Of a stretch of 64,000 nucleotides of DNA, positions 25,701 through 33,919 are shown one piece after another; the stretch's first letter is position 1; every line of letters begins with the position of its first letter. The stretch covers positions 62,001-126,000 of the forward strand of contig JAENZJ010000007.1 of assembly GCA_016841325.1 (NCBI GenBank). The letters run 5' to 3'. A program made the translations under genes and the position numbers. Below the pieces are notes generated by a model that saw only the letters and a list, made by a program, of their open reading frames with translations, had not been told where the DNA came from and made no database searches. The stretch is from Thermincola carboxydiphila. Its GTDB lineage: Bacteria > Bacillota > Thermincolia > Thermincolales > UBA2595.

Positions 25701-26222
25701 CTGACCTCTGAGCATATGAACAATGAAGTGACTACGGGAAGCAGTGACTATGGCTGTGAAACCTGTCATGTAAACAGCAAAAAAGAAGTGGTCAGGGCGA
25801 TTGAAACAAACAGGCGCAATTGCACCACATGCCATACCCAGGGCCATAATGTTTACTTCGCTGATGATGTACCGGAAGACATCCTGCTCCACGAGTCCTT
25901 TAATTGGACTACCGTCATGGAAGCGGAAATATTTGCCGGTGAGCCAGGTGTACCTGCGGAATATCTGGGCGGCCAGGTAGTAATGTCCGACAGGCGATCA
26001 GACCTGACTCCTGAAAATGTCCGGAATCTCTATAATGATTTTCTTACCACTAACAGTTGGGAGTCTGCAGCCTACACACTAATGGCTGATAACCGGGGCT
26101 TTGCTGAAGAATATAAAAAAGGAAGCCGCGCAGTCTTGATATACTTCTACAATACTTCCGGACGTACCGGGGAGGGTAATCCGGTTCCTGCAGGTTACAG
26201 GCTTGAAATCTGGTATAGATAA
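22755..26222 (+). CDS. giant secreted decaheme cytochrome c with seven Ig-like repeats
   Basis: An 1155-aa exported protein. A membrane/signal segment lies at about 18-38. Seven Ig-like repeats of about 90-105 residues span about 43-765, each ending in a (W)(S/K)F(T)V strand. Four of them (1, 3, 4, 6) carry a loop of type YxDxCxD or YDACGG with one Cys. Ten CxxCH heme motifs occupy about 772-1026 (CQACH, CDNCH, CSGCH, CIICH, CTECH, CNTCH, CAACH, CGECH, CETCH, CTTCH). A C-terminal domain of about 110 residues (DLTPENVRNLYNDFL) is shared with the 48.3-50.9 kb paralogue. A role as a cell-surface electron conduit, like Gram-positive OmhA-type cytochromes, is likely. Start: ATG 22755 directly after AGGAGGAGGA. 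Confidence 0.88.
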   Translation: MMTKRVIKAYSGLGTNFKIGIIISIIAIFLTSSVLIASTGSGITFSGHTPANGSIVTAANPKVSVYVQDMTDNLDAGSLVVKLNSNPIAADMQFKGYIDSCTDSWVVQSYKEGTISFSTSGLANGIYTVEISIADIYGNIAVEAWSFEVKTEVKFSNHTPQLNSFIGTTRPKISVQARDGAIDKNKIQVFLDGVDVTSEISVTEISNGCTIAYTPQDNLVEGKQYTVLVKVFDTYKGIYESTTWKFTVEALPRPSEWTPTKGSTIAITNPVVSLYIADRLEELDDRSVSARLNGQTVNAVFEYTTMYDACGGYLGINKKEGTVRFNASGLAQGLNTVEISISDKAGNVLNETWSFTVDSLPQSSQWTPAKNSTVSTSAPAISLYVAAKAADLNPQSIIAKLNGEPVAASLQYKGYTDACTDTWIIQSYKEGTVRINPSGLQDGTNTVEIGIADKAGNTVNETWSFTVAEKPVISSLYPGNGSENVGVTRVSAVINDNGAVNWDDVRLFVNNNEVAFNYNEQTGELAYEYEFPTGTHQIKLEAVDMNGNQSSAAWSFVSSSTAPELTDLQYFSGGMTITNGVLKFNARLNDSVDIKDNVTLKLNGTPLDIDFRFKGYTDTCTDQYIIVSRKEAYVSYEKKVVDGENLALELYAENKYGFNRKWTWTFNVLAVPTISNVTPMKYGVTEFQPAISAVVSDNDHIESIVMKLNGVDVAYQYDPNTGKLTYIPAEPLPNETNYTVSVTAVDGIGLTTDKTWKFTVNTYPDMYDGNVTSCQACHENQSNRPPYEAIHPEFLFQGHESSCDNCHIYITIPDVCSGCHYPGQVLPEPFPPHNEYPDTKYSPKGYSATEPLRVTTNREEWDCIICHQPGAGTKTGPTWGNNRLLNNHDIPQLHVAPLTPDSESCTECHARSLTREHARDGRVDEEGNAINCNTCHKSTEPLIQGAITAKDLSCAACHESADHESLHVTGIDSYCGECHIGSLTSEHMNNEVTTGSSDYGCETCHVNSKKEVVRAIETNRRNCTTCHTQGHNVYFADDVPEDILLHESFNWTTVMEAEIFAGEPGVPAEYLGGQVVMSDRRSDLTPENVRNLYNDFLTTNSWESAAYTLMADNRGFAEEYKKGSRAVLIYFYNTSGRTGEGNPVPAGYRLEIWYR

Positions 26223-26245
26223 CAGTACGAAAAAATAATAATTAA

Positions 26246-26284
26246 ATTAAGTCCAGGCCTTAAAGGTTTGGACTTAATTTTTTT
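26246..26284 (+). terminator. intrinsic terminator after the decaheme gene
   Basis: TTAAGTCCAGGCCT pairs with GGTTTGGACTTAA around TAAA, followed by TTTTTTT. Confidence 0.88.
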
Positions 26285-26424
26285 CGGATGCGGTACTACA
26301 GGTGTAATTATTTTCTCTTTTCAGCAGGAAAAAGCATAATGGAAGAAGAATGCAATTATAATGTCTAAATATGTAATTTAGACTCGAATTATAAGATTCT
26401 TAAGACTGGGTGGTGGGGATAAAA

Positions 26425-28305
26425 ATGAAAAACAGTAATTTGTTCAAACTGAAACTAAAGGGAAAGATAACGGTTCTGTTTACAGGTATTACATTGCTGG
26501 GTTTATTGGCTTTTAGTTTCCTTGTGGTCAGCCTGGTCAGGGGGGAAGCCGCCAGTCAGATTTCCCAAAAGGTTACATCAGACCTGGCCATAGGCAACAT
26601 ACTAATTGAAGCCTCATACCGCGGGGAATGGAAAGTAGTCGAAGGTAAGCTCTATAAAGGCAATATAGAAATGAATAATAACCTTATTCTGATAAACCTC
26701 ATCGAAAAACTTACCGGAAATTCGTGCTCAATTTTTCTTGGGGATACCCGGATTACTACCAATATAGAGGAAAACGGAAAACCAATCCTGGGGACAAAAG
26801 CGCCGCCGGAAATTGTGGACCAGGTCTTGAACAAGGGGCAGATTGTTAATGAGGTCACAGATATAGCCGGTGAGAAATACTACAGTTCTTATATGCCTAT
26901 AAAAGACAGTAAAGGCACCGTCCTGGGCATGTTTGAGATTGGAACAGCAGCTGAAAAAGCCCTGCAGGCGGCCAACAAGGGGGTTTATTTTAAGATATTT
27001 GCCCTGGGCGGGGTGATTTTAGTCGCCATAGCAATATGCTCCTATGCCTTTGCCAATACCGTAGCCAGGCGGGTCCACCTACTGGCAGTGTCCATGGAGA
27101 AGGCTGAACAGGGTGACTTATCCCAGAATATAAAACAGGATTGCGGGTCTGATGAATTAGGGGATTTGGCCGGGTCTTACAACAGAATGATAGATAACAT
27201 GCGTAATCTCATTAATGAAGTAATGACAACAGGTATCAGGGTATCAGAAACCAGCAAAGAGCTGGCCCAAAATGCCGAACAGGCCACAAGGGCGACGGAG
27301 CAGGTAGCCGGGGCTATGGGTGAGTTGGCATCAGGCAGTTCCCAGGTACAGGAAAACATCCAGACAACAGCCGATTTTTTAGGCCAGTTAAATGAGTCCA
27401 TAGACCAAATTAACAAGGGAGCGCAAGCCCAGGCCAACAGTGTCAATGATGCCTCCATGACTATCGGCAGGATGGCCCAGTCCATTACTGAAGTTGACAA
27501 AATGGCTCAGGACCTGAGCAGTATTACTGAAGTAACCACCGAAGTGGCCAATAAAGGGAAAGATGCTGTTGAAAAGACTTTAAATGAAATGGAGATGATC
27601 AGGGACTCTGTATTCGAAACAGCAGTCCAGATCAAGTCCCTGGGTGAGCAATCGGATCAAATTGGACAAATAATCCAGGTAATTGATGAGATTGCGGAAC
27701 AGACTAATTTACTGGCATTAAATGCGGCCATTGAAGCAGCCAGAGCCGGCGAACACGGTAAAGGGTTTGCCGTGGTTGCGGATGAAGTGAGGAAACTGGC
27801 AGAACGAAGCGGTAAAGCAACTAAAGAGATTGCTGATTTGATCACAACGATTCAAAAAGGCACTGAAAAAGCTGTTCAGGCCATGGAGAAAGATACCCGT
27901 GAAGTCGAGATCGGTTCGAAACTTGCCCATGATGCTGCCCAGGCTTTGGCAGAAATTATCTCAATGATTAATAAGGCAACCGAGCAAATACATGAAATTT
28001 CCGGTGCGGCAGACATCTTATCGGAAGGCAGTACCAAGGCTGTTTCAGCAATAGATTCGGTTGCCGGGGTTACTGAAGAAAACCTGGCTACAACTGAAGA
28101 AATGACTACAAACAGTAAGCAGGTAATAGAGTCGGTTAACTCGATTTTTACACTGGCAGAAGGAACGGCCGAAACAACCCAGGCAGTCTCTGCTTCGGCA
28201 CAGGAGTTAACGGCTTCATCAGAGGAGGTAGCAGCATTTGCTAACAGACTGGCAGAACTTAGTGAAAAGCTGAAAGAGACTATTTCTGTATTCAAAGTAA
28301 AATAG
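26425..28305 (+). CDS. chemoreceptor with extracytoplasmic Cache domain
   Basis: A 626-aa methyl-accepting chemotaxis protein. The first membrane segment (about 14-37) precedes a single Cache sensor domain (about 40-185, including [20 protein letters not shown]). The second segment (about 192-213) precedes HAMP (about 214-267). The signalling tip is intact ([20 protein letters not shown] in the conserved hairpin near residue 430). Start: ATG 26425 after GGGTGGTGGGG. A GTG five codons earlier is less likely. It stands between a decaheme and a pentaheme cytochrome and is 23 nt from the latter, so taxis towards electron acceptors is a plausible job (inference). Confidence 0.92.
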   Translation: MKNSNLFKLKLKGKITVLFTGITLLGLLAFSFLVVSLVRGEAASQISQKVTSDLAIGNILIEASYRGEWKVVEGKLYKGNIEMNNNLILINLIEKLTGNSCSIFLGDTRITTNIEENGKPILGTKAPPEIVDQVLNKGQIVNEVTDIAGEKYYSSYMPIKDSKGTVLGMFEIGTAAEKALQAANKGVYFKIFALGGVILVAIAICSYAFANTVARRVHLLAVSMEKAEQGDLSQNIKQDCGSDELGDLAGSYNRMIDNMRNLINEVMTTGIRVSETSKELAQNAEQATRATEQVAGAMGELASGSSQVQENIQTTADFLGQLNESIDQINKGAQAQANSVNDASMTIGRMAQSITEVDKMAQDLSSITEVTTEVANKGKDAVEKTLNEMEMIRDSVFETAVQIKSLGEQSDQIGQIIQVIDEIAEQTNLLALNAAIEAARAGEHGKGFAVVADEVRKLAERSGKATKEIADLITTIQKGTEKAVQAMEKDTREVEIGSKLAHDAAQALAEIISMINKATEQIHEISGAADILSEGSTKAVSAIDSVAGVTEENLATTEEMTTNSKQVIESVNSIFTLAEGTAETTQAVSASAQELTASSEEVAAFANRLAELSEKLKETISVFKVK

Positions 28306-28328
28306 TCAAGTAATTGGGAGGTGAGCTT

Positions 28329-29294
28329 ATGACCGGAAAGAAGCATTTTTTAGCCCTGTTATTATGTTTGACAGCTGTTTTACTTATTGCGGGCTGTGGT
28401 CCAAATGAAAGTCAGGAGGCCCCGGAGAGTGATGTCGCTTCCGCCTATGTGGAAACTGTTACTGCCGGGAAAGACATTGTCCAACAGGCCAATGATTCTG
28501 CACATGCTCATTTCTTCAGGGAGATGGTAGCCTTGGGGCCTGAGGGGGTTCAGGCGGCCCATTACTCTGACAACTGCATCGGTTGTCATTCAGCCGTAAA
28601 AATGCTGGATGACCCGGATGCTGCCCTTAAAGACTTCTTCCCTGGAGGCAAATATGAAGACCGGCTGGAAGGAATATCCTGCAGGGTATGCCATATACTG
28701 GCTACCGAAGAGGGCATAACTTTAAGGAAAGAGGGATGGGCAGTATGTGGTGATTGTCATACTGCACAAGGGCGTCCCGTTTTGGGCAAGGAGGTCCACC
28801 ATCCCCAGAACGAAATGATCAGGGGGTTTGGCGTTGGTGAGGTGCCGGATATACCATCCTACAAATGTTTTAACATGATTGATTTTACTTGTTATGACTG
28901 TCATACCACTAATGCGGTGAAACATGACTATATGGTCCCCGGGGTCACTGTTACCGAAGACGGGGTTACCCAAATGGATTATGAGAAATTCAGCGAAGTC
29001 CTTAAACAGCCAAGATGTATCAGTTGTCATCAAATTGTCGAGGATACGGTCCAATCAGTAAAGACCAAACAGGAGTATATCAGACAAAAACTTGATGAGT
29101 TAAGGCCGCTTTATGAAGAATGGGGCGAAAAAACTGCGGCTATGGACCCCAATGACTCCAGGGTAAAGACTTTTGGTGAAGCAGCTACATATTTTACTTA
29201 TGTTGAAGCTGACTCTTCAAAAGGCGCCCATAATTATGAATTAGCGAAGGCACTGTTGGCGAAGGCTGAAGAGAAGTTTAAGGAACTACAGTAG
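28329..29294 (+). CDS. pentaheme c-type cytochrome lipoprotein
   Basis: A 321-aa lipoprotein with lipobox LLIAGC and start ATG 28329 after GGGAGGTGAG. Five CxxCH motifs are visible: NCIGCH, SCRVCH, VCGDCH, TCYDCH and RCISCH. Other His residues (AHAHFF, VHHPQN) could be distal ligands. A helical, charged C-terminus (about 240-321) has no hemes. It would sit on the outer face of the cytoplasmic membrane and pass electrons from menaquinol-side partners to surface cytochromes such as the decaheme protein (inference). It follows the Cache chemoreceptor in the same transcription unit and ends in a terminator. The family is unnamed to me. Confidence 0.87.
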   Translation: MTGKKHFLALLLCLTAVLLIAGCGPNESQEAPESDVASAYVETVTAGKDIVQQANDSAHAHFFREMVALGPEGVQAAHYSDNCIGCHSAVKMLDDPDAALKDFFPGGKYEDRLEGISCRVCHILATEEGITLRKEGWAVCGDCHTAQGRPVLGKEVHHPQNEMIRGFGVGEVPDIPSYKCFNMIDFTCYDCHTTNAVKHDYMVPGVTVTEDGVTQMDYEKFSEVLKQPRCISCHQIVEDTVQSVKTKQEYIRQKLDELRPLYEEWGEKTAAMDPNDSRVKTFGEAATYFTYVEADSSKGAHNYELAKALLAKAEEKFKELQ

Positions 29295-29306
29295 AGAATA
29301 ATTTTT

Positions 29307-29337
29307 AAGGAGGCTGTGACTGACAGGCCTCCTTTTA
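29307..29337 (+). terminator. intrinsic terminator after the pentaheme gene
   Basis: AAGGAGGC (29307-29314) pairs with GCCTCCTT (29327-29334), followed by TTATCTT. Confidence 0.8.
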
Positions 29338-29454
29338 TCTTACACATTTTAAAAGGCAAAACTGCCTCGACTATTGCACCCAAGGCAGGGGCAACCAGGG
29401 CTGAATCAGCTGTCATGATTTCACGTTTCTGGCGTAAATAGAACCTGTATTATA

Positions 29455-29491
29455 AGAGAGACTGGGGAAGAGTTCCCTGGTCTCTCTTTTT
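29455..29491 (+). terminator. second hairpin with T-tract before the ABC-F gene
   Basis: AGAGAGACTGGGGA pairs imperfectly with TCCCTGGTCTCTCT and runs into TTTTT. It lies 100 nt before the ABC-F start. Since ABC-F genes are often attenuated by antibiotics, it could be a leader terminator. However, the only promoter candidate (TTGCTA, N17, TAAATT at 29532-29560) lies downstream of it. Confidence 0.55.
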
Positions 29492-29592
29492 CTGCCGTTG
29501 CTCATTAATGAGAAAACATTGACAACATCTCTTGCTAAAACAGACCGGATGTGATAAATTATCGGTGAAATCAGGAAGGACCGAGAATTTTT

Positions 29593-31533
29593 ATGAGTTT
29601 ATTAGTGCTTGAAAACATAGTAAAAGAATATAGCAATCAATGTGTCTTAGACGGTGTCAGTTTAAGGGTGGAACGAGGGGAAAGACTGGCTTTGACAGGT
29701 CCTAACGGCGCAGGTAAAACCACGCTGATCAAGATTGCCATGGGCCTTGAAAATGCTGACAGCGGGACTGTCACCACCGCCCGCAATATCAAAGTAGGCT
29801 ACCTGAGTCAGGATTTGCAGGATATTGCAGCTGATGACCGAAAGGCAGAAACAGTAGTCCACTATGAAAAGGTGTCCGAAATTGAGCGGAGGCTCAGAGA
29901 ACTGGAACAACAAATGGCCGGAAACAACAAAAATTCAAATGAAGGCTTGTACGGGAGACTAATAAACGAGTATTCCCGGCTAATGACAAAATATGAGGCC
30001 ATGGATGGATATACAATAGAGACCAAAATACAGAAGGTATTGATTGGTCTTGGCCTGCGCAGGGAAACACTAAGTACCCCCCTGAGCCGCCTGAGCGGAG
30101 GAGAGAAAATGCGGGTTTTGGTTGCCAGGATTCTTTTGGAGGAGCCGGACCTGCTGCTGCTTGACGAACCTACCAATCACCTTGATATCCGGGCAACTGA
30201 ATGGTTTGAAGGTTTTCTGAAAAAATTTAAAGGGGGCATAATGTTTGTTTCCCATGACAGGTATTTCCTGGACCGGATTGCCACCAGGGTCGCCGAACTC
30301 GAAAATGGCAGCATTTGTGTCAGGAGCGGCAGTTATTCAAATTATATTCAGCATAAAAAGCAGCTCAGCCAGTTCATCTTAAATGAACAGAAACGCCTGA
30401 GGTGGACCATCAGAAATGCCAGAGAAACTGCCCGGGGACTTAAGAGCAGGGGAAATATAAAGGCTTCAAAAAGCAGGGAAAAAGAGATAAAGAAGCTTAG
30501 TAAGGAACTGAAAAACAACCTGGAAACAGTTAAGAGGCAGGAGCATCTTCACAGGGCTGAAGGCCCAAAAATAAAATTCAAAAAGGTCAGGCATGTCAGC
30601 AAAGACATTGCCTGGGCAGAAAACTTAACCAAAAGTTTTGGAGAAGTGACGTTGTTTACCCGAGCCGACTTCCATTTAATGGGGGGAGAAAGAATCGGTA
30701 TTATTGGTCCTAACGGGTGCGGTAAAACAACACTAATTAATATGCTGTTGGGAAAGGATAAGGATTATGAAGGCTTTCTTAGGCTTGGTGAATGGGTAAG
30801 GTACTCCTATATGGGTCAGGAAGTTCTCTTTGAGAATGACGAAATGACAATGCTGCAGCTTATTTTATCCCAAAAGGAAATGCAGGAGAGAGAAGCCAGG
30901 GACCATCTGGCATGGTTTCAGTTTTACGGGGATGAGGTGAATAAGAGTATCCGGGTACTAAGCGGGGGGGAACGGGTCCGGCTTTACCTGGCATGTGTCA
31001 TGTTGGAAGATGCAGACTGCCTGATTCTTGATGAGCCCACCAATCACCTTGATATGCCGGCAAGGGATGCTTTTGAAGCAGCATTAAAAGAGTTTAAGGG
31101 TACTATTATTACAGTTACCCACGACAGGTATTACCTGACGCATTGTGTGGACAAAATTCTTGAAATTGAAAACGGAAGGATAACCACTTATCAGGGGAAC
31201 TACGAGTTTTATAAAAAGGTTAAATTTGGCATTGATGAGGAAGCTGCCGCAGACAGGGCTCCCGGGTCAGGAGAGGGTACAAATACCAATTACGGTAATA
31301 AAGGCTCCAATAATAAAAATTATAGAAACAGAAGGCCGGAAAAGAGTTCAGACAGTTTTAAAAATAAAAATCTGGAGAAAAAACGCCAGGAAATCGAGGC
31401 ACAAATAATAATTCTTGAGGCTAAATTGAAAGAGATAGAAGGTTTATTTGATCAGGATACCCCTTTAGAAAAATATCAGGAATATGATGAACTGATGAAA
31501 GAGGTTGACCGGTTATACAGTGAGTGGAATTGA
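29593..31533 (+). CDS. ABC-F family ATPase (ribosome-associated)
   Basis: A 646-aa protein with two ABC cassettes and no membrane segments. Walker A motifs: GPNGAGKTT and GPNGCGKTT. Signatures: LSGGEKMR and LSGGERVR. Walker B: LLLLDEPTNHLD and CLILDEPTNHLD, both intact. A long charged linker (about 240-330) is the P-site tRNA interaction motif. The C-terminal 100 residues are Asn/Lys-rich, then coiled coil. ABC-F proteins act on stalled ribosomes. Some give resistance to ribosome antibiotics and others (YdiF/Uup type) are housekeeping. The long C-terminal coil favours the YdiF/Uup side. ATG behind AGGAAGGA. Confidence 0.93.
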   Translation: MSLLVLENIVKEYSNQCVLDGVSLRVERGERLALTGPNGAGKTTLIKIAMGLENADSGTVTTARNIKVGYLSQDLQDIAADDRKAETVVHYEKVSEIERRLRELEQQMAGNNKNSNEGLYGRLINEYSRLMTKYEAMDGYTIETKIQKVLIGLGLRRETLSTPLSRLSGGEKMRVLVARILLEEPDLLLLDEPTNHLDIRATEWFEGFLKKFKGGIMFVSHDRYFLDRIATRVAELENGSICVRSGSYSNYIQHKKQLSQFILNEQKRLRWTIRNARETARGLKSRGNIKASKSREKEIKKLSKELKNNLETVKRQEHLHRAEGPKIKFKKVRHVSKDIAWAENLTKSFGEVTLFTRADFHLMGGERIGIIGPNGCGKTTLINMLLGKDKDYEGFLRLGEWVRYSYMGQEVLFENDEMTMLQLILSQKEMQEREARDHLAWFQFYGDEVNKSIRVLSGGERVRLYLACVMLEDADCLILDEPTNHLDMPARDAFEAALKEFKGTIITVTHDRYYLTHCVDKILEIENGRITTYQGNYEFYKKVKFGIDEEAAADRAPGSGEGTNTNYGNKGSNNKNYRNRRPEKSSDSFKNKNLEKKRQEIEAQIIILEAKLKEIEGLFDQDTPLEKYQEYDELMKEVDRLYSEWN

Positions 31534-31637
31534 GTGAACATTATGAAGCTCACCTGCTTTTCTAAGAAGTTTCTTAAAAGCGTTTACAGCCACTAAAGGG
31601 ACTTCTTATTTTTATTCTGATTTAACGGGCGGTGCAG

Positions 31638-31663
31638 TGTAACATTTGGGCGTTTAATACGTG
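31638..31663 (+). promoter_or_regulatory. ECF-type promoter of the sigma/anti-sigma pair
   Basis: TGTAAC (31638-31643), 16-nt spacer, CGTG (31660-31663). This fits the SigM/SigW consensus (TGAAAC, N16, CGTC/CGTA) with two mismatches and the right spacing, and implies positive autoregulation of the sigma gene 22 nt downstream. Confidence 0.6.
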
Positions 31664-31685
31664 TTATTTACAGAGGGGGTAACTG

Positions 31686-32189
31686 ATGAAGAAAAAAACC
31701 TTTGATGACCTCTACCAATCACATATAAAGGATGTCTTTCGTTATCTTTTGTCTCTCTGTGGTGATTATTACCTTGCTGAGGATCTGGTAAACGAAACCT
31801 TCTACCGGGCATATCTCTTTCTGGATGACTGCCGGGAAGATAAGTGCAAGCCCTGGTTATTTAAGGTGGCCTATCACGCCTACATTGACTTCAGACGCAA
31901 AAACAGCAGAATTTTATTAAAGGACCGGACCTATTTTGATGCCCTTAAAGAAACTGAAACCCCGGAAGGGTCATACATAAGACAGGAACAGCTGCACCAA
32001 ATCAGCCAGTTAATTGCCGCCCTTCCGGAACACCAGAAACAGGCCATCCTGCTTTATGATTTTCATGGGCTGCATTATAAGGAGGCGGCAGAGATAATGC
32101 AGATTAGTGTAGGATACTTCAAAGTCCTGCTGTTTCGGGCCAGGCAAAAAGTCCGTGAGCAAAGAGGGGGAATGATGTATTTTGAGTGA
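31686..32189 (+). CDS. ECF RNA polymerase sigma factor (SigM-like)
   Basis: A 167-aa sigma-70 family ECF factor. Region 2 includes DLYQSHIKDVFRYLLSLCGD and DLVNETFYRAYLFL. Region 4 includes LPEHQKQAILLYDFHGLHYK and the helix-turn-helix AAEIMQISVGYFKVLLFRAR. There is no extra domain. Start: ATG after AGAGGGGGT. It overlaps by 8 nt the following anti-sigma gene, whose product has the YhdL layout. SigM in Bacillus answers cell-envelope stress, and the ECF-type promoter just upstream suggests self-activation. Confidence 0.9.
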   Translation: MKKKTFDDLYQSHIKDVFRYLLSLCGDYYLAEDLVNETFYRAYLFLDDCREDKCKPWLFKVAYHAYIDFRRKNSRILLKDRTYFDALKETETPEGSYIRQEQLHQISQLIAALPEHQKQAILLYDFHGLHYKEAAEIMQISVGYFKVLLFRARQKVREQRGGMMYFE

Positions 32190-33318
32190 TGACTTCAGGA
32201 AAAAACTAAGTGATTATGCACAGGGGAGGCTTTCGGCTGAGGAGAAGGCCGAAATTGAACGGGAGATAGAAAAACTGGAGGAGTACCAAAGGTTTCTTGA
32301 TGAGGACCTGGGCAGCCGCGAAGAACCGGATACTAAAAAGGAGGCCGGCATAATAACCAGGGCTAAATGGAAGGCACGAATTCATAATGCCCTGACTGCT
32401 TTGGCAATTATTTTTGCCGGTACTGTCTTTAGCGGTATTGTGACCACAATTTTTTATACTGCCGGAGAACCGGACCGGATGTCTGTTTACCGGGATGTGG
32501 TGCAGTCAACGATTGCCGTTACCGAACCTAACCTGATGGTACGGGGAGGGGGGACCGGTGTTAACTCCTTTTTTGGCATGGACCTGAAGGGACAGCTGCG
32601 GAAGGAGATTGGCAGTGAATCAGTGGATGCCGGAGAAATACAGATGTCTTTTTTCTTTAACCAGGTCCGATATCCGGAGCGCAGGATGCTGCTGGACAGT
32701 GACAATACCTGGCCGTTTCGCTATCCAACCTCCTCACACCCGATGGACAGTGAGTGGGGTAAACTCGATAAACTCCCGGAAGGTACTGTGGCCGAATCCT
32801 TTCTTTCCTTTAAACAATTCTTTAGCACCGGTGAGGTTTTAAAGAAATTTGCCGATAAAAACATGAATCCTGTATGGTTTGTTGTGGATACCGGTTTTGA
32901 TGACCCAGAAGCTCATCGATCGGCCTCTATTATTGGCTTCCCCTACCAGCCGTTATGGCATGCAGGTGATTGGACGGTTACCAATCAGACATACAAAAAG
33001 ATCGGTTTATTTAACAAGGTCGTCGCCAGCTCTGCGTCAGCCCCCACTGTGGAGGCCTACGGAAGTGCGGACCTCAGAAATGAGAACTTCATAAAAACTC
33101 TGGAGCTGTTAAGGAATTACGAGGAGATTGCTAACCGGGCAGCCCTTGCAGGTGACCTGAGGATCGCGGAGCGAATAGACTACCTGAATAAACACGGAGT
33201 CAGGATTTACGGCATCGTGGTTACCGGGCCATCCAAGGAGATACTGAAGCTGCGGGAGGAAGACTGGATAGCCGGAATGCGCCTGGGTGAAGTAAGGTTG
33301 TGGAACTGGGAGCAATAA
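32182..33318 (+). CDS. membrane anti-sigma factor (YhdL-like)
   Basis: A 378-aa single-pass protein. The cytoplasmic N-terminus (1-70) is charged and helical (LSDYAQGRLSAEEKAEIERE) and should hold the sigma factor. One membrane segment lies at about 76-95. The large extracytoplasmic remainder resembles the sigma-factor regulator C-terminal region of YhdL-type proteins. A TTG start (32182) overlaps the sigma gene's stop, giving coupled, near-equal synthesis. The N-terminal Cys/His zinc motif typical of ZAS anti-sigmas is absent, unlike the second anti-sigma at 61.2 kb. Confidence 0.8.
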   Translation: MSDDFRKKLSDYAQGRLSAEEKAEIEREIEKLEEYQRFLDEDLGSREEPDTKKEAGIITRAKWKARIHNALTALAIIFAGTVFSGIVTTIFYTAGEPDRMSVYRDVVQSTIAVTEPNLMVRGGGTGVNSFFGMDLKGQLRKEIGSESVDAGEIQMSFFFNQVRYPERRMLLDSDNTWPFRYPTSSHPMDSEWGKLDKLPEGTVAESFLSFKQFFSTGEVLKKFADKNMNPVWFVVDTGFDDPEAHRSASIIGFPYQPLWHAGDWTVTNQTYKKIGLFNKVVASSASAPTVEAYGSADLRNENFIKTLELLRNYEEIANRAALAGDLRIAERIDYLNKHGVRIYGIVVTGPSKEILKLREEDWIAGMRLGEVRLWNWEQ

Positions 33319-33349
33319 TATAGTATATATTGAATAATGCAATATATAT

Positions 33350-33378
33350 TTGACAAAACGCCAAGATGAGTATACAAT
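33350..33378 (+). promoter_or_regulatory. near-consensus sigma-A promoter of the small membrane protein/XRE unit
   Basis: Perfect TTGACA (33350-33355), 17-nt spacer, TACAAT (33373-33378). One of the strongest promoters in the window. Confidence 0.82.
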
Positions 33379-33433
33379 GATGTCAGGTGGTTATCGGATA
33401 AATCTAACTTTAACACCAGGAGGCCGATGCATC

Positions 33434-33565
33434 ATGGCATTATTTAAAAAAGGTAAAGTACCAATGGATGAACGGATGGTAAGCATCACCAATGCGATTT
33501 ACAAAGAGGCATACTATTTGGCAGTAATCCTGTGTACGATTTCCATTGGGGTGAAATTTCAATGA
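33434..33565 (+). CDS. small membrane protein, part 1 (DUF6773-like start)
   Basis: A 43-aa frame beginning MALFKKGKVPMDERMVSITN with one membrane segment (about 27-42, YYLAVILCTISIGV). The pattern DERMVSITNAIYKEAY resembles the start of small clostridial membrane proteins encoded next to XRE repressors. Its TGA overlaps the ATG of the next frame (ATGA). Parts 1 and 2 together look like one two-segment protein, so this is either a split gene caused by a frameshift or two coupled genes. Confidence 0.55.
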   Translation: MALFKKGKVPMDERMVSITNAIYKEAYYLAVILCTISIGVKFQ

Positions 33566-33657
33566 TATACTGCCCCTTCTTTGTACTGGCTGCCGGAATA
33601 ACTGATTTCATCGCCAGAAAAACAGCAAAGACACCTCCTCCGGAAGACCGGGAATAG
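33562..33657 (+). CDS. small membrane protein, part 2
   Basis: A 31-aa frame, MIYCPFFVLAAGITDFIARK onward, with one membrane segment and a Lys/Pro-rich tail. The ATG overlaps the preceding stop codon in ATGA, the hallmark of termination-reinitiation. It has no ribosome site of its own beyond TTGGGGTG at 33546. The XRE gene follows 23 nt later. Confidence 0.5.
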   Translation: MIYCPFFVLAAGITDFIARKTAKTPPPEDRE

Positions 33658-33680
33658 TACGGTGAAAGAGGGGTGTATTA

Positions 33681-33875
33681 ATGAAAAACATAAAACTAAA
33701 AATGGCAAGGGTGGCCAAAGACTTGTCACAGGAGGAACTGGCCAGAATTGTCGGAGTATCCAGGCAGACAATCAGCCTGATAGAGTCAGGCAAGTATAAT
33801 CCTTCACTGAGCCTGTGTGTGGCCATATGCCGGGCCCTGTCCAAAACATTAAATGACCTGTTTTGGGAAGATTAA
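33681..33875 (+). CDS. XRE-family transcriptional regulator (YozG-like)
   Basis: A 64-aa protein that is essentially one helix-turn-helix domain: MARVAKDLSQEELARIVGVS, then RQTISLIESGKYNPSLSLC. Such short regulators usually repress their own small operon with a membrane partner. Start: ATG after GAAAGAGGGG. It is co-transcribed with the small membrane frames from the 33350 promoter. Confidence 0.9.
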   Translation: MKNIKLKMARVAKDLSQEELARIVGVSRQTISLIESGKYNPSLSLCVAICRALSKTLNDLFWED

Positions 33876-33919
33876 TTGTAAAATACAAAAATTGATATAA
33901 TAATCTGGGAGGGGCTCGT

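Noticed and set aside
24066-25892. Reverse-strand frames across the decaheme gene
   Set aside because: They are shadows caused by the repetitive, biased codons of the Ig-like and heme regions.
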